Source: Conoideocrella luteorostrata | Taxonomy: Eukaryota > Ascomycota > Sordariomycetes > Hypocreales > Clavicipitaceae | Assembly (NCBI GenBank): GCA_032433595.1 | Contig: JASWJB010000078.1 | Coordinates: forward strand, 62,001 to 126,000 | Length of the DNA stretch: 64,000 bases | Direction of reading: 5' to 3' | Shown here: positions 1-11,479 of the stretch, piece after piece | How the letters are laid out: the number at the start of each line of letters is the position of its first letter | Numbering within the stretch: position 1 is the stretch's first letter | Notes under the pieces: generated by a model | What the model saw: only the letters and a program-made list of their open reading frames with translations | Told to the model about the DNA's origin: nothing | Databases searched by the model: none | Made by a program: the position numbers and the translations under genes

Positions 1-1935
1 GAGGATGTGATCGCAGCACACCCTGCATCGCTAGCGCCCGTACTTGCTAGCCTCCTGGGTAGAAATGGGAGCTATGACTTTGATCGGAGATCAAGTACCA
101 GGACAGTGGACAAGCTTCTGCGAAATATCAACGAGCAAAATGCGGAAGCTGTTTTAGCTGTAATCAAGCAACCTATTAGGTCCTTGAAGAAACAAGAGAC
201 TGCCGCAGCCCGGTCTACCGTGAGAACCTATGCTGACTACCTCGCCAAGATCTTGAACGTATCCGCTTCAGCGCCATCAAGACATGAACAGCCCGGGACA
301 GGCCATGGCTCATTTGACAAGCCGTTGCAGGAACTGACTTGTCTGGCCTATTGCCGATCCCCAGACATCACCCAAGATGCGCTTACCGACCAGATTAGGG
401 AGATGTGTCGTTCTCGTCTTGAAACTTCTCTTGCAAAGCTCGCTCGCTGCAGCACCGACTTTTCAGTATTTTGCCAAGCTGTTGCATCAATAGACTCCAA
501 GGCGATGGCCATGACTGCCGAAATTAAGGAGGCGAGAGACGACGCATTGCGGCGCATGAGCAAGCTTCTGAAAAGTAAATCGAAGATTGGCAGCGAAAAG
601 GATGCGGCGCGCGGGTTAGCAATGCTCCACGCTATTTCAATATTTCAGTTATATAATGAAGATCCTGATGCCATGGAGGTGTTGGATGACTTATCTCAGT
701 CCTATGACAGACTTATGCTAGGTAATGCTGGCAAAAAGGGTGAAACCAACAAGGGCGGTTCTGAGATACTTGTTGAGATCCTTCTGTCAATGGTGGCTCG
801 GCCTTCCTCGTTGATGAGAGAGGTTTCTCAGCAAGTTTTCGGAGTATTTACTCGCCAGATATCCGCTGAAGGTTTAGAGCTCCTAACGGGACCCCTTGCC
901 TCGGGAGAGAGCACCAAGGGGCAAGAGGAGTTGTTCAACACGGAAGACGATGCGATGGATGTTGATAGCGGATTCAATGGGGAGGACGATGACAAACCTG
1001 AGGATGTCGAAGAAGCTGGAGACATTGAAGACGTAGAGGATGCTTCCGACTTTGAGATTGATTCAGATGTAGAGTTTGTTGGGTTGAATGGTGATGATGA
1101 CGGCGGAAGCGACAATGATGGAAATGATTCTGACGAAGATGAGTCACAAGAGGAGGGGGAGGACGACGAGACTAAAGATGGCAGAAAATTCAACCAGAAA
1201 GGCGAGTGGGAGAATCCCGAAGAGCTAGACGACATGCTTGGCAAGATTCTCAACAGCCACCGTCTTGACAAAGACATCGAGGCTGAATCTTCGGTAGACG
1301 AAGGGGATATGTCCGACTCTGAAATGTTTGCCCTTGAGGCACAATTATCCGCTGCCATTGCGCCACGCATCAAAGCCAACAAACCCGACAGCAAGAAACA
1401 GAAAAAGGATGCCAAGCAGTCTGTCGTCAACTTCAAGTACCGCATCCTCGACCTCCTCGACGTATATGTGAAAAACGAACCTCTGAACGCCCTGACACTC
1501 TCGTTACTTATGCCTCTCCTGAATCTGATGAGAACGACATCCACCAAGCCACTTGCCAGCAGAGCGTGCGAAATAATACTCAACTACCGAAAAGCGCTCA
1601 AGAAGGCCCGATCTAACAAAGACAAAGACAATGAAGACTCCTTTGAAACAGACAACTTGCTTTCCCTCTTGGTGGAATCGCTCGAAGAAGCAGGCAAGGA
1701 CGACTCTCAGGCGTATGCTAAAGCCTCTAGCACAGCTAGCTTGATTGTGGCTTCTACTATGTTGAGAAACGACAGGAAGTCGATTCAGCAGATTGGCGCT
1801 TTGTTTGGGAAGACATGGTCGGATTGGACGGCTGGGACGGTTAATATGCACAAGTCGTTTTTCAACAGTTGGCAAGACTGGTCTCTCAACATACGAAATG
1901 TTGGCAAAATCCCTGGCACTGTGGAGGAGTGGTGA
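1..1935 (+). CDS. POL5: DNA polymerase phi / Pol5 (MYBBP1A family), C-terminal part
   Basis: The reading frame is open from the first base of the window (GAG GAT GTG...), so this is the 3' part of a gene that starts outside; about 644 residues are visible. The central part (roughly residues 315-405) is a long Asp/Glu-rich acidic tract, and the flanks are helical, HEAT-like sequence, which is the layout of fungal Pol5 and animal MYBBP1A. Known for the family: despite its name it acts in the nucleolus in rRNA transcription and ribosome assembly and not as a true replicative polymerase. A low-complexity Lys-rich segment follows the acidic tract. It ends with TGA at 1933-1935 and converges on PRE10. 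The family call rests on overall layout and remembered similarity of the C-terminal part; no catalytic motif is visible. Confidence 0.82.
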   Translation, partial: EDVIAAHPASLAPVLASLLGRNGSYDFDRRSSTRTVDKLLRNINEQNAEAVLAVIKQPIRSLKKQETAAARSTVRTYADYLAKILNVSASAPSRHEQPGTGHGSFDKPLQELTCLAYCRSPDITQDALTDQIREMCRSRLETSLAKLARCSTDFSVFCQAVASIDSKAMAMTAEIKEARDDALRRMSKLLKSKSKIGSEKDAARGLAMLHAISIFQLYNEDPDAMEVLDDLSQSYDRLMLGNAGKKGETNKGGSEILVEILLSMVARPSSLMREVSQQVFGVFTRQISAEGLELLTGPLASGESTKGQEELFNTEDDAMDVDSGFNGEDDDKPEDVEEAGDIEDVEDASDFEIDSDVEFVGLNGDDDGGSDNDGNDSDEDESQEEGEDDETKDGRKFNQKGEWENPEELDDMLGKILNSHRLDKDIEAESSVDEGDMSDSEMFALEAQLSAAIAPRIKANKPDSKKQKKDAKQSVVNFKYRILDLLDVYVKNEPLNALTLSLLMPLLNLMRTTSTKPLASRACEIILNYRKALKKARSNKDKDNEDSFETDNLLSLLVESLEEAGKDDSQAYAKASSTASLIVASTMLRNDRKSIQQIGALFGKTWSDWTAGTVNMHKSFFNSWQDWSLNIRNVGKIPGTVEEW

Positions 1936-2917
1936 GTGCGCAAGTGCAATTTAAGCAAAGGGGAGATGGAAAAAATAGTGATTTTGAGGCGTTTTTCAAG
2001 AAGGACAGGCGAATCAAAGGGTGGATGGCAAAGTAACACCTAAACCATCATGCATATTCTGCACTCATATGTTCATATGCTAGGGTCGTTCATAGACTCA
2101 CACTGATTTGTGAATTTTGGGTGGTCTAGAGACTTTGTAAAATCTAGCCGAATACTTACAGCTGTGGCAACGGTGCATCAAATTACAAATCCTGCTTTAT
2201 TTACTATCCTAGGGAGTCTAATACACTAGTATTGTAATCTACATTGTGACATAACGAGATGGTTAGCTCTACAAACAACGCACATAATTGCAAGAAGAAC
2301 GACTACCTGGTCCACCTATACACGAATTGACCACTTGACCTGCGATGAAGGACAATCGACCTGGCTAATGAATCGACCACCTACCTCCATGAGTAAAGAG
2401 CAATCCACCAGTACTAGTCTTTTTAATCGTGCTCAATCAGCAGAGGCATGTCTGTCGAGACAGCCTGGCCATTATGGTAGTGGCCTGTGGTTGTGACCTC
2501 AATTGTTCTGGACTGGTCTTACCTGATCGAAATGATACTTCTGATCATGATAGTGTATATGCTCTTCCTACTTGGAGTGGCTGCCAGGGCAGCATTTTCG
2601 GAACGTTAGTCAACGCGAGCTACAGCTGATAGACTGTTGTTATATCCTGAGTGCTGGTTTTTGTATAGTGTTTGGTGGTTGTTTCAGTTGTGATGCTCGG
2701 CTGGAGCGCAGCTACCTGGATAATGTTCATCTTGATCACATAGTCATTAGTGTTCTTTCTTGGTTTCAACCAAAGAAACAGAATAGTGTTGTGCCAGTTC
2801 ATATATTCATTCCCAACCCTTGATGAAATATTATTCTATGAGCCTGCAATTGTGATAGTACATGTGTCTTCGCCAAGAATTGTTCTCAAGCCTCGTCATC
2901 CGCTGTTCTTTGTCTCT
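1936..2917. other. Convergent intergenic region POL5/PRE10
   Basis: This stretch lies between two convergent 3' ends. It is AT-rich with several short open frames on both strands, none with splice signals, composition or family resemblance that would support a gene. It presumably holds the 3' untranslated regions and polyadenylation sites of both neighbours. Confidence 0.6.
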
Positions 2918-3941
2918 CTATTCCTCCATTTTGTCATCGCCCTTCTTGTCATTCTCGTCATCGTCATCTGAGTCATCTTCGGCCTTTGCTAATCTCTCCG
3001 CCTCCTCTATTATGTCCTTGGGCACCTCCACGTGACGGCCCTTGGTAATTCCATTCACGCCAGTAATCCAAGACATTTCCAACTCAAAGTCCTTGTCCTT
3101 ATTGTCTTTCTGCGCAATGTAGATAATTCGAGCCGCCTGCTTCACAGCCTCATTCATGGTCATAGTGCCAGACTGCAAATCCAGCTTCTCCAGCTCAGCC
3201 TTGGCAGCCTGACGACCCTTTCCAGTAGCAGCGCCGTAGTAACCCCAGTAGAGACCACTGGGCTCGATCATATATAGAAACGGGCCACCATGCTCGCCGG
3301 GAACTTTGCCTCCAGCCCCGCATTTGGGACCGGAGCCGACTTCTCCATCAACAGGGGTCTCCGCCGATGTGTCTACGCCGCCTACAATGGCCGTGATGCC
3401 GAAAGGTCGGACGGAGCCGTACATGGTGTAGGCCTGGAGGTAACCGCCCATTCGAGAGGCGAGGTCGGAGATGGGGATGGGCGTTTTGAAGTTTTGGCGC
3501 CAGCTTTGGGACTCCTCACGAGCGCGGTCGACAAAGTGTCGGCCGTCGGGGACCATTCCTGAGTAGGCCTGCAGGATGCAGGTGATTAGTAAAATAGATA
3601 TGAATGGGCAAAGACTGGAGGATGTTTGCTCAAAGGTTACATACAACTCCAACATGGCTGTCAACCGTTGCAATTCGCTTGTTTGCGCCGGCCTTTAGCA
3701 GCTTCGATGTCACCACCTTCTCAACAGCAAGGACGACACCGTCCTTGCACCGAATGCCGATTGACGTGCCACCGTTCTCTACGGCCTTGACCGCATATTC
3801 CACCTGGAAGTTTCGACCATCGGGTGAGAAGATGGAGTTGAGAAGATCGTAGCCCGTACCTATGGATGTCTGCAAAAGGGTTGGATCAGGTCAGCTTGCT
3901 TTCTCTCGTCTGGGGCATCACAATGGCATATTGCTCACCAT
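2918..3941 (-). CDS. PRE10: 20S proteasome subunit alpha (PSMA3 / yeast Pre10 type)
   Basis: Exons on the minus strand are 3941-3939 (ATG only), 3869-3645 and 3568-2918, giving 292 residues. The N-terminus reads [20 protein letters not shown], the hallmark of the PSMA3 subunit, followed by NFQVEYA and by [20 protein letters not shown] across the second splice. The C-terminus is an acidic Asp/Glu/Lys tail typical of this subunit. It is one of seven alpha subunits of the outer rings of the 20S core, nucleus and cytosol. Intron 1 (3938-3873) starts GTGAGC directly after the ATG and ends TTTTGCAG; intron 2 (3644-3569) starts GTATGT and ends CCTGCAG. Without the first splice there is no ATG in the proteasome frame at the conserved N-terminus, so the one-codon first exon is well supported. 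Converges on POL5. Confidence 0.95.
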
Positions 3942-4874
3942 GATGTTGGTGCGGTCGCCGCAAAGCCGATTGGAGAGTCTATTTCGTCGAGACAAGTGTG
4001 TTGTAAATGGCAGGGCAGAGCTTGAATGGGGAGTTTGGTGAGGACGTTATGGGTATGGAGCTTTACCAGCCAGCAAGCAGCAGGCAACCTGAGCTGCGTA
4101 CTGCAATTGCTCGCCGCGAGGCTGGCCTAGCTGTGGCTGCCTGAGGTGTCAACCGTGTAACTGGAGGATTTCAGCCACATGTGAGGCTCAAGCTCCTGTG
4201 GCTAACGCTGTTGTGGCTTGCCCGGGCCCGGATGGCGGAGCCCCTGGTCGCTTGTCTCCGGGTACCCCACTTGTACTCCTTCTAAAAGGTGGTGTAGAGG
4301 GTAGAGGTGGTGTTTATACGGAGTATTAGCTAGCTAGATAGACATATCTAGAAGCACCTTATCTTGTTAAGCCAGTTTGCTTAGTGCTATGCCGACGAGT
4401 TATGGATTGTTGCTTCAGTGATGTCCAGTAGAGCTTCGAACTCCAACAGGCGAAGTTGCCTTCGTTTCACTTGGTTTGCTGCGTTGTGCTCCGGGTCCAG
4501 CTTTCGACGCTTAAACTTACTTCAGTCTTTGGCGTAATGAAACCTGACATTCGACAGCGGTACCTTGTCACTGTTATTATGTTGGGGAGTAGTAACGCCG
4601 TGTCTTGGGTTGTAGCCCCGACGAACACATACACGTCAGCATCTGACGCACTAGACAGTCGAACTGCCCGATGGAAGCGGAGATTTCGAAAGCTCGAGTG
4701 GTGATGAAATGAATCCTCGTGGCTGCGAACGCTATCTCTTAAAGGAGGTCCTATCCGGGCAGGAAAAACAAAGCCTCTAGCCATTCTGCGCGCTTCTTCG
4801 GTGGACGTGACTGGCTGAGATCTTGTCACAAAAGTAACATATATTCCTACACTCACATATACTATCCTGTTAAT
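3942..4874. other. Intergenic region upstream of PRE10
   Basis: Contains the PRE10 promoter. One copy of the dispersed motif TACGGAGTA lies at 4317-4325. A 129-codon open frame on the minus strand (4467-4856) was considered but has no family resemblance and no visible splice or start context. I see no supportable gene. Confidence 0.5.
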
Positions 4875-5470
4875 CTATGCCTTGTCTAAGGTCGACAGCG
4901 ATATGGCAAAATCTACACTCAAACGTGGACTGGGGGAAAGAACCCTACCCTCCTCTTTGTATGCCTTCAGTTGGTCCATCTATGTCTTAGAGAAATGCTG
5001 CATCTCTGCAAGCAGATCCTCTTCAAGCAGAGCAGCAGAGGCTCCTCTGTCATGTAATTGAGCCCAATGCACTACATCCAATTCGAAACTCTTCTTGCTG
5101 ATTGTCTTCTGTGGGTTGCTTTAAGATATTCGATAAAAAGATTTCCTCAATGTAATCTATAATGATAAACGTACCAACCTGATGGGGACTATCTGCCGTT
5201 AAGCCCCGGCTGTGGACAGAGGGGGGGGCGGAATCGTGGTATTTTGGGTAATGTACTCCATAACCTGGACCTCGTTCGCGACCTTTCGTCCCTAAGTGAT
5301 GTAGCCATGTGTCTTGGTTTCGGGAACGGGAACGGAATAATTGCGTCAAGGGCTCCATCACTGAACCTGAAACGGAAGCTAAAGTTGAGAGAAGCCTTGA
5401 GAAAGCCAACGTACTCGGTAGCTGCAACATCGTTCCCGACGATTAGCAAAGTTTGTTGCTAATTTAACCC
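4875..5470 (-). pseudogene. APH-family phosphotransferase (kinase-like) pseudogene, internally deleted
   Basis: On the minus strand two blocks typical of fungal aminoglycoside-phosphotransferase-like (APH, Pfam PF01636) proteins are recognisable. The N-lobe block reads KVANEVQVMEYITQNTTIP (about 5285-5230), then, in another frame, RGLTADSPHQVGTFIIIDYI (about 5205-5150) and FLSNILKQPT. Directly after it comes the C-terminal tail block KSFELDVVHWAQLHDRGASA (about 5090-5035), ending MDQLKAYKEE. The central catalytic region of the family (Brenner HxD loop and the metal-binding Asp) is missing at a junction near 5080-5095. In-frame stops lie at 5292-5294 and 4980-4982, and at least one frameshift falls near 5190-5210. 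The family is cytosolic and generally of unknown substrate in fungi. The gene cannot make an active enzyme as it stands. Confidence 0.72.
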
Positions 5471-6410
5471 TGGTGTCGAAAAGTTTATTTAGCCAGGCTC
5501 GGCATTTATAGCCACCATTTGTCTACTCTATCTCGTCAAAGTACGTTTTAGGCGACGATATTTTCACCACGTTATGTGACATCGAAACGAAGCTAAACCT
5601 CGAGCCGCCGAAAAAGCGTTATCCTGCTCGAACTGCGATGCTAAAGAGTTTGGGGCTCGGCATGCTATCGGAAGACAAATTCACCGGCAATGTTTTTTAT
5701 TTAAAAAGAAAAAAGAAAAAAGGTTTGCGATAATAATACTGTACATTATATACATAGTAGAGGTTAGATAATTATATACATGCGAATGTTCTGGTCCGCG
5801 AGATCCGGCGTCCAAATCGCTGCAGTAATATTGGACCAGTCTGATGTCATGAAGTGGGAAGATGCGTGGTGGTGCCAGCCGCTCTTGCAGGTGTCACTGC
5901 TTATTTCGGACAAACAAGCATGACAAGGGTTCTTCCTGTTTGTTTTCTTCCCCAACTCGATTTGACGTTCGAGTAATCCCTGAACGCAGAGCATACTAAC
6001 TGAAAGCTGCAATATACCGTCTATTGCACGCCGTAATTGTGGCTCCAATAATTGTACAAATAATTTTTTTGATATTGGCCAAGTATTATTGGGAAACACA
6101 GAAACGTGGGAGCGGTGAAGGTCAATCAGACCATGCCGAATTGATCTTGGAACAGTACTCGGCGCAAACGATGAAGCCGGTTGGGAGCACGACAGGGGTA
6201 GGTCGTCTCATGTCTTTTTGTTACGGTATAACTGAAGAACGAGCTTGGACGGTTTACAAGCATTTTCGGAATTCAATACATTAATAAATGGTAGTAATAC
6301 CGGCGTTTTAGTAGCTGCCTGCCACGCTGCATTGCATGCCTGGTCAACACGGTCCACACCATCTCTGGCTGTCATTTCACTTCTTCATGCAGCTCAGGCC
6401 GCCGGCGCAA
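5471..6410. other. Gene-poor spacer
   Basis: AT-rich stretch with an A-rich tract near 5700-5725. Small open frames exist on both strands (for instance 5764-6099 minus, 6024-6284 plus) but none is recognisable or has supporting splice or start context. Confidence 0.5.
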
Positions 6411-6450
6411 CACCAAAGCACCCCAAAGCACCCCAAAGCACCCCAAAGCA
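6411..6450 (+). repeat. Four-copy 10-base tandem repeat
   Basis: The unit CCCCAAAGCA is repeated four times head to tail (the first copy has A for C at position 2). It lies in gene-poor DNA. No function is evident; it is a short simple-sequence tract. Confidence 0.9.
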
Positions 6451-7862
6451 CAATAAACCCAATATGCTGAGCGTGGGCTGTGGGTGCTTGGATTCGAATG
6501 AATCATCATCCACAATCTAGTATCCGGTATTTGTGTTTCATCGGCAGAACGTGTCCTCTTTCCTCTGGACATGGCTGATCCCGATGGGCATTGATACAAG
6601 ATGTTTGGTTATGGTGTGCTGGACACATGGCCCCGTGACAGGTTTGAGACCGGTCCATGACGGTCGGCGGCCAGCTGTTAGACAGGGTGGATGAATGAGT
6701 TGCGTCACACATCGCCCCCCTCCATGACTCCGTGGCACCTTCGTCCGTCGCTGCAGAATCGTCCTGAATAGCCCAGGCAGCTACAACGAAGAGCGCAGTT
6801 TTCACCCAGCTCAGTACGCCAACCAACAGCATATCTATTGTTATGTAAGGGGGGAAAGAAGAAAACAAGTATATCATAGTTAAAAACTTTAGCTATTAGT
6901 ACGTTTGTACGTCAAACACGGTGGCATGAGGCGGCGGCGTTTTTTCTTGCAACCCCTGGCCGCCCGGGATCGCCCACTAAACTCGGTACTGCCTCATGAC
7001 CGCAAACTTCTAGAACCACCCGTTCGGCTCGTGGCAGCTGGTAAATTAATCACTGCCCTGGTTCCATCTGCAGGTCCCATGGCCGTCCGGTCCAGCCCAG
7101 CAATTTCCGGCAAATTATCTATATTCAAACAATTCATGTCTTTGTCTGCCTCTTGCCTTGAGATTATCAACATACCCTCTGCGGGTCGTCTGGCATAAAT
7201 TCCCCATTTTCCGACACCAATATCGCCGCAGCATTTTCTCCCTTCCAAAGCTATCTTGACCGATGATATTGGTCCCAGAGTCCTCGACTTCCCCTTGACT
7301 GCCTCGACTCCCCCGCCCTTCTTCTACTACCATAGTATACTAGTATTTCACCCGATACCTGAACCCCACTGCGTTGGTCCACCAATCCGCCTAAAGTCCA
7401 CCGCTCCTGCACTGTGATTCCTGCCCGAGACAGAACCACGCGGGCTCACTCGCCAATATCCACGCTGCCCTTTTGCTTTGCGCCTGCTTGGTTTATCCCC
7501 TTGTAACTTCCAAGGTGGTTCTCAGGTTGACTCTTCTCTCTCCTGCATTTACACGCCTGTCCGTTTGTATTCTCCGCCATAGTAGCATAGTCGAAATAGA
7601 GTTCTGATTCATCTTTGCCCTTGGCATCAGGCGACCGTTCGAAGAGAGCGAGACGCTGATCGGTCTCTGACCTCTCCGTTCCCTGTTCCTTCTTGATACC
7701 CAACCGCATAACGACCCAACCGGGTAGTCGGTTGTTCGAGAAAGGAAACCACATGCTCGCGGCGAACAAAACCTGGCATTTGTCTTGCTGAAATTATAGC
7801 AAGCGGTTTCAAATACTAACATAACAGCAAAAACTCTGATCCTCTTTGCGGCTCCGACCGCG
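6451..7862. other. Spacer and promoter region of the downstream unknown gene
   Basis: No supportable gene. From about 7200 the plus strand becomes pyrimidine-rich (C/T runs), as is common in fungal promoters and leaders, and this is probably the promoter and transcribed leader of the gene starting at 7930. Confidence 0.45.
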
Positions 7863-7926
7863 GTATGTTACATTCTGTCTCTGTCTAAACGGCAGGTGCT
7901 AGGAAAGGAAACTTATTCGTTTGCAG
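7863..7926 (+). other. Predicted 5'UTR intron
   Basis: A donor GTATGT at 7863 and an acceptor TTTGCAG ending at 7926 delimit a 64-base intron with a CTAAAC-like branch sequence. It ends three bases before the ATG of the next gene, and no ATG is present immediately upstream, so it would be a leader intron. Confidence 0.6.
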
Positions 7927-7929
7927 ATC

Positions 7930-8808
7930 ATGGTTTCTATCCAGTCCGGCATGCATGGAACCCCTCAGCAGGTCCAAGATGACCTTGCCAGCCTCTTTTC
8001 CCGTAACATGAGTTTCAGTCCCGAATTTCATGCTTTGACGCCGAAGGATGTCCCAAGACAGGAACCGCCTGCCACTGTACCTTCACCCCCGCCTGCCAAC
8101 CAGCGTATCGTCTATTCAGTGTCACAGCACTATAACCATTCTGCCCATATCGCCAGACCTGCTTGTCAACAGGCAGAAAACACGAATACGGCACAGCCTC
8201 AAGTACAGCGACCTTCTTCGGAGCCTCCTCAGACCGAGCATGTGTCAACCGAGGCTATGCTTCGCACCTATGGTCTGGAACCTGCTCTTTTGACTCCATC
8301 GCAGCTGCAACTCATCCGGATCGCTGACGACCCTCAAAAACTGCGTCTTTTAGAGCTGTGGAGCATTTGCCCGCCAAACAAAGCCGAAGATATTCCTGCT
8401 CTTGCTTGGAGTAGCACATCGCTGGACCAAGAAGAGCAAATGGCACGTATGCGATATGAGAGACTTCAAAATCCCACCATGAGTCTGGACGGAACTTCTG
8501 TTCAAACAGGGGACAGCAGGTGGATTCAGCATAGTGTGGCATCGGAGAGTGAACCATACATGGTTTCTGGATATGATGAACTTATGCGGAGAGAGTATGA
8601 GCGACAGTCCATTGACAACCAGACCAGAAACATGTGTAGCCACTTCGGCTCTGCGATAGGCGGTAACGATTACTCGAGAGCTACTGATCCGGTTTATAAA
8701 GGGCCCGAATACAATGCACAACAGCAGCAGTTGGATATGGCCGCTCAGTACGGGGCGTTTGAGCAGAGCAGGGGTAGTTATATGGATGATGACGCTATGG
8801 ACATGTAA
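7930..8808 (+). CDS. Unknown protein, Gln/Pro-rich, 292 residues
   Basis: Single-exon reading frame starting MVSIQSGMHGTPQQVQDDLA. I do not recognise a domain. Residues 1-100 are Ser/Pro/Gln-rich and probably disordered; a more ordered segment about residues 105-160 (LRTYGLEPALLTPSQLQLIR, then DDPQKLRLLELWSICPP) is predicted to be helical and is probably the conserved core. The C-terminus is Gln/Tyr/Asp-rich and ends MDDDAMDM. No signal peptide or membrane segment is visible. The start was chosen as the first ATG after the leader intron acceptor; the frame upstream only offers a TTG. It could be a nuclear or regulatory protein from its composition, but that is a guess. Confidence 0.7.
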   Translation: MVSIQSGMHGTPQQVQDDLASLFSRNMSFSPEFHALTPKDVPRQEPPATVPSPPPANQRIVYSVSQHYNHSAHIARPACQQAENTNTAQPQVQRPSSEPPQTEHVSTEAMLRTYGLEPALLTPSQLQLIRIADDPQKLRLLELWSICPPNKAEDIPALAWSSTSLDQEEQMARMRYERLQNPTMSLDGTSVQTGDSRWIQHSVASESEPYMVSGYDELMRREYERQSIDNQTRNMCSHFGSAIGGNDYSRATDPVYKGPEYNAQQQQLDMAAQYGAFEQSRGSYMDDDAMDM

Positions 8809-9594
8809 ACCTGCCCAACGGAGCAAATTTGAATCGCATTTGATGTGTGCTCCTAGCGATTAGACTACACATAGATTGTTGGGGCGTGGTCATTTCTTTG
8901 TTTTGGAACGAGTTCAAGTATACAGCGCAACGGAAACAGATATGTAACGGATGGTCACAATGTGCTGTCTCATGAGGCTTAATACTGGCAAAGGGTTGCG
9001 AGATGCGTTTTTTCCCCCCTGACTTTATCCATGTCTATTCCTTACCCTTCTCTTTTGCCCGTAAGTGTTAGTGTGGAGGCTAACAAGAGTCTTAGAACAT
9101 GGGTCATCTAGCAGTTAAAGTAGGGATGTGAACATGCCTACTCCCTGAACCCAGATTCACCATCAGTCTTAAGTCTCTTCACCATACCGAGCGCCCTGAT
9201 TGAGCATGTCCAGCATCAGGTTTCCGGTATAATGATATGATAAGTTGCTCAGTTTAGGAACTTATACATGCTCTATAATGTCACATTATCCTTGTTCTGA
9301 AAAATCTCGAAGTCGCCTGCGTGACCAATTGTCCACGCCCGTGTCTTTCGTAGCGTTTATCTGGGCCGACAGCTCCAAAGAGATTGGCCGCATGTCGGCG
9401 CATCTATAATTGCTCGTATCATCGTGACAAAGTAACGTCACCTTACATCCAATTACAGGCTTTGAATATTTTTCTTATACATCATGCTATCAAGGGGGTA
9501 TCGATATTATTGCTCGCTCTAACCCTAACCATGTTGTCTTGTGTGTATATATGTAAGTAGATCATCTAACGTTAAGGGCATGGCAGCATGCAAA
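8809..9594. other. Convergent intergenic region
   Basis: Lies between the 3' ends of the unknown gene (+) and RNA1 (-). AT-rich, no open frame worth reporting; presumably 3'UTRs. Confidence 0.6.
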
Positions 9595-10939
9595 TCAAAG
9601 TGCAGTCTTCTCTAGCTTCTTGGCCAGGGCATCAACTTCCTTGTCCTTGAGCTGCACAACAGGCTCCTCCTGAGCTTCCTCTGCCTCCTTGAACAACTTG
9701 TCTGCACGTTCCTCGGTAGTGACATCCTCTTCGTCCTCGTCTTCATCCTCCTCCTCCTCTTCGTCAGAACTCATCTCCTCAAGGTCGCTCAGGCTGTCAA
9801 CACCCCACTCGTCCTCGTTGATGATGTCGCCGGCAACCTTCTCCTTTCGCTCGTCAAGCAGATCCTGCAGAGCGATGATAGACTCATCGTCTTCCGCGAA
9901 CTTGTTTCCGTTTAGTTCGATTCGCCTGAGGGCAGGCAGAGCTTCTTTTGCAGCATCGGCCAGTTTCTTCACCCCTGGAGAGGTGATTTCATTGTACTGC
10001 AGACGTAAGATCTCTAGTTTCTTATTGGAGCCCTTGGAAAGAGCCTTGGCCAGCAGGACAGTACCCTTGGGTCTGAGCAGGGAGTCGCCGATACCGAGTT
10101 CTCGGATGATGTGCCAGTTGGGAACGACCCTGGCCAAGACCTTTCCCCCCACCAGAGTAAAGGTGTTGTCCTGGAGATCCAACACTTCAAGCTCCTTGGC
10201 GTGGGATAGACCCTCTTGGATGAGATGAGAAATTCCCTCTTGACGAATACCGTTTTGAACCATCTTGACTACCTTGACCTTGTTGTGAAGCTTGTAGGAC
10301 TTTGCCCAAGCAGTCATGCTACCGTTCTCCAATCGGTTTCGGCCACAAATAACCGTCTCCAGATCGGGAACCTGCTTGCCTTCCTTGCGGGCAGCTTCCT
10401 TCTTCGCGTGGAGCTCCGACAGAGCATCGGCAACGAGGATGCCGGCGTGTGGGCCAAGTCCATTGTTGTTGAGGTATAGGTGCTGCAAGGGTACGTGGGC
10501 AGAGAGAAAGGCAACTAAAGGGGCTTGTGTGCTGAGTCCGAAGGCATTGTCGTTCAAGTTGACAGTGTGAAGGTTCGGGTGGTTAAGGACGGAAGTGAGG
10601 AGCGAAGACAGAGCTTCAGGGATTTCGGACAAGAGTCGGCCGGTGAAGATGTCGGCGAAGTTAGCGACCTGAATGCGGACGGGGATCAGACGTGCGTTAG
10701 CTCCACATCCTCTTGCTCATATATTCCACCGATGGGCAGGGACAAACCTTGAGGTTCTTCTTGGTGGCCAAAACTTCTCCCAGAAGCTTGCATGCTTCGA
10801 CGCCCAAGGTGTTGCCAAGGAGCCTGACCTCCTCCACATCGTTCGCGCGGAGATCCTTGATATGGGCCTCGACATCGGCGGCGGTGTTGAGCTTGAGCCC
10901 CTTTCCCTCGAGGGTGAATAGCTTATTGGAGCTAGACAT
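9595..10939 (-). CDS. RNA1: Ran GTPase-activating protein (RanGAP1/Rna1)
   Basis: Exons on the minus strand are 10939-10748 and 10668-9595 (421 residues). The intron has the donor GTTTGT and the acceptor ATTCAG. The protein is built of leucine-rich repeats of the RanGAP type (for example VNLNDNAFG, LYLNNNGLGPHAG, LEVLDLQDNTFT, LEILRLQYNEIT, IELNGNKFAEDDE), and ends in a long Glu/Asp tail (about residues 345-385) followed by a short basic/helical segment. Both length and acidic tail match yeast Rna1. Known role: cytosolic stimulation of GTP hydrolysis by Ran, which maintains the gradient that drives nuclear transport. The family's catalytic Arg should lie in the N-terminal repeats, where the GRLLSEIPEALSS segment of exon 2 is found. 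The start MSSSNKLFTLEGKGLKLNT agrees with the family. Confidence 0.95.
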
Positions 10940-11479
10940 TGTGTGAATAATAAATATCGGATGGTATAATCCACAGCCAGCAACAAAGAAGAAAAAAAAA
11001 GAAGCAAATCGTGGGATGAATGCAAATCGAGGGCTGGGTGGTTGTTGTTGATGTTTTGACAATATTTAGCCTAGCAGCCTAGCAGCCTAGCCCTACTACT
11101 ACAGTCGGTGGCCAACTTTCTGCGGTCACCCCACATTGATCCTCCCCACAACAGCGAACAGCGGTACACGCGTTTGCCATAGCAACTGTGCATAGGCAGG
11201 GAGATATAAACTTGGCAATAAATTAAGCGTCAATCATGAGAATTATTAGCAATGAAGTAGGAAATAGAGAGCATTGAATAAACGCAAAATGGTGCTGCTG
11301 AGCAATCTGAATCTAGCCGTTCCTGCAGCCTGTTTTGTGCGGTGACAGACAATGAGGGGCAGTTACTCTCTAACACAGATGTAAGACTTTGGTTACACTG
11401 CACGGAGTACATTCCAGGTTACAACATCCGACGACCCCTGCTCCTCCCCATGACTAATGAACATAGTTAAGCGCCTTCG
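10940..11479. other. RNA1 upstream region
   Basis: Promoter side of RNA1. A short triplication of CCTAGCAG-like sequence lies near 11069-11092. No gene is supportable here. Confidence 0.5.

Noticed and set aside
828..1583. 251-codon open frame antisense to POL5
   Set aside because: It mirrors the acidic tract (Ser runs opposite Asp/Glu codons) and has no family resemblance.
4467..4856. 129-codon frame upstream of the APH pseudogene on the same strand
   Set aside because: No recognisable motif and no continuity with the APH blocks; composition looks random.
9689..10228. 179-codon frame antisense to RNA1 with a Ser run
   Set aside because: Shadow of the Glu/Asp-rich C-terminal tail.
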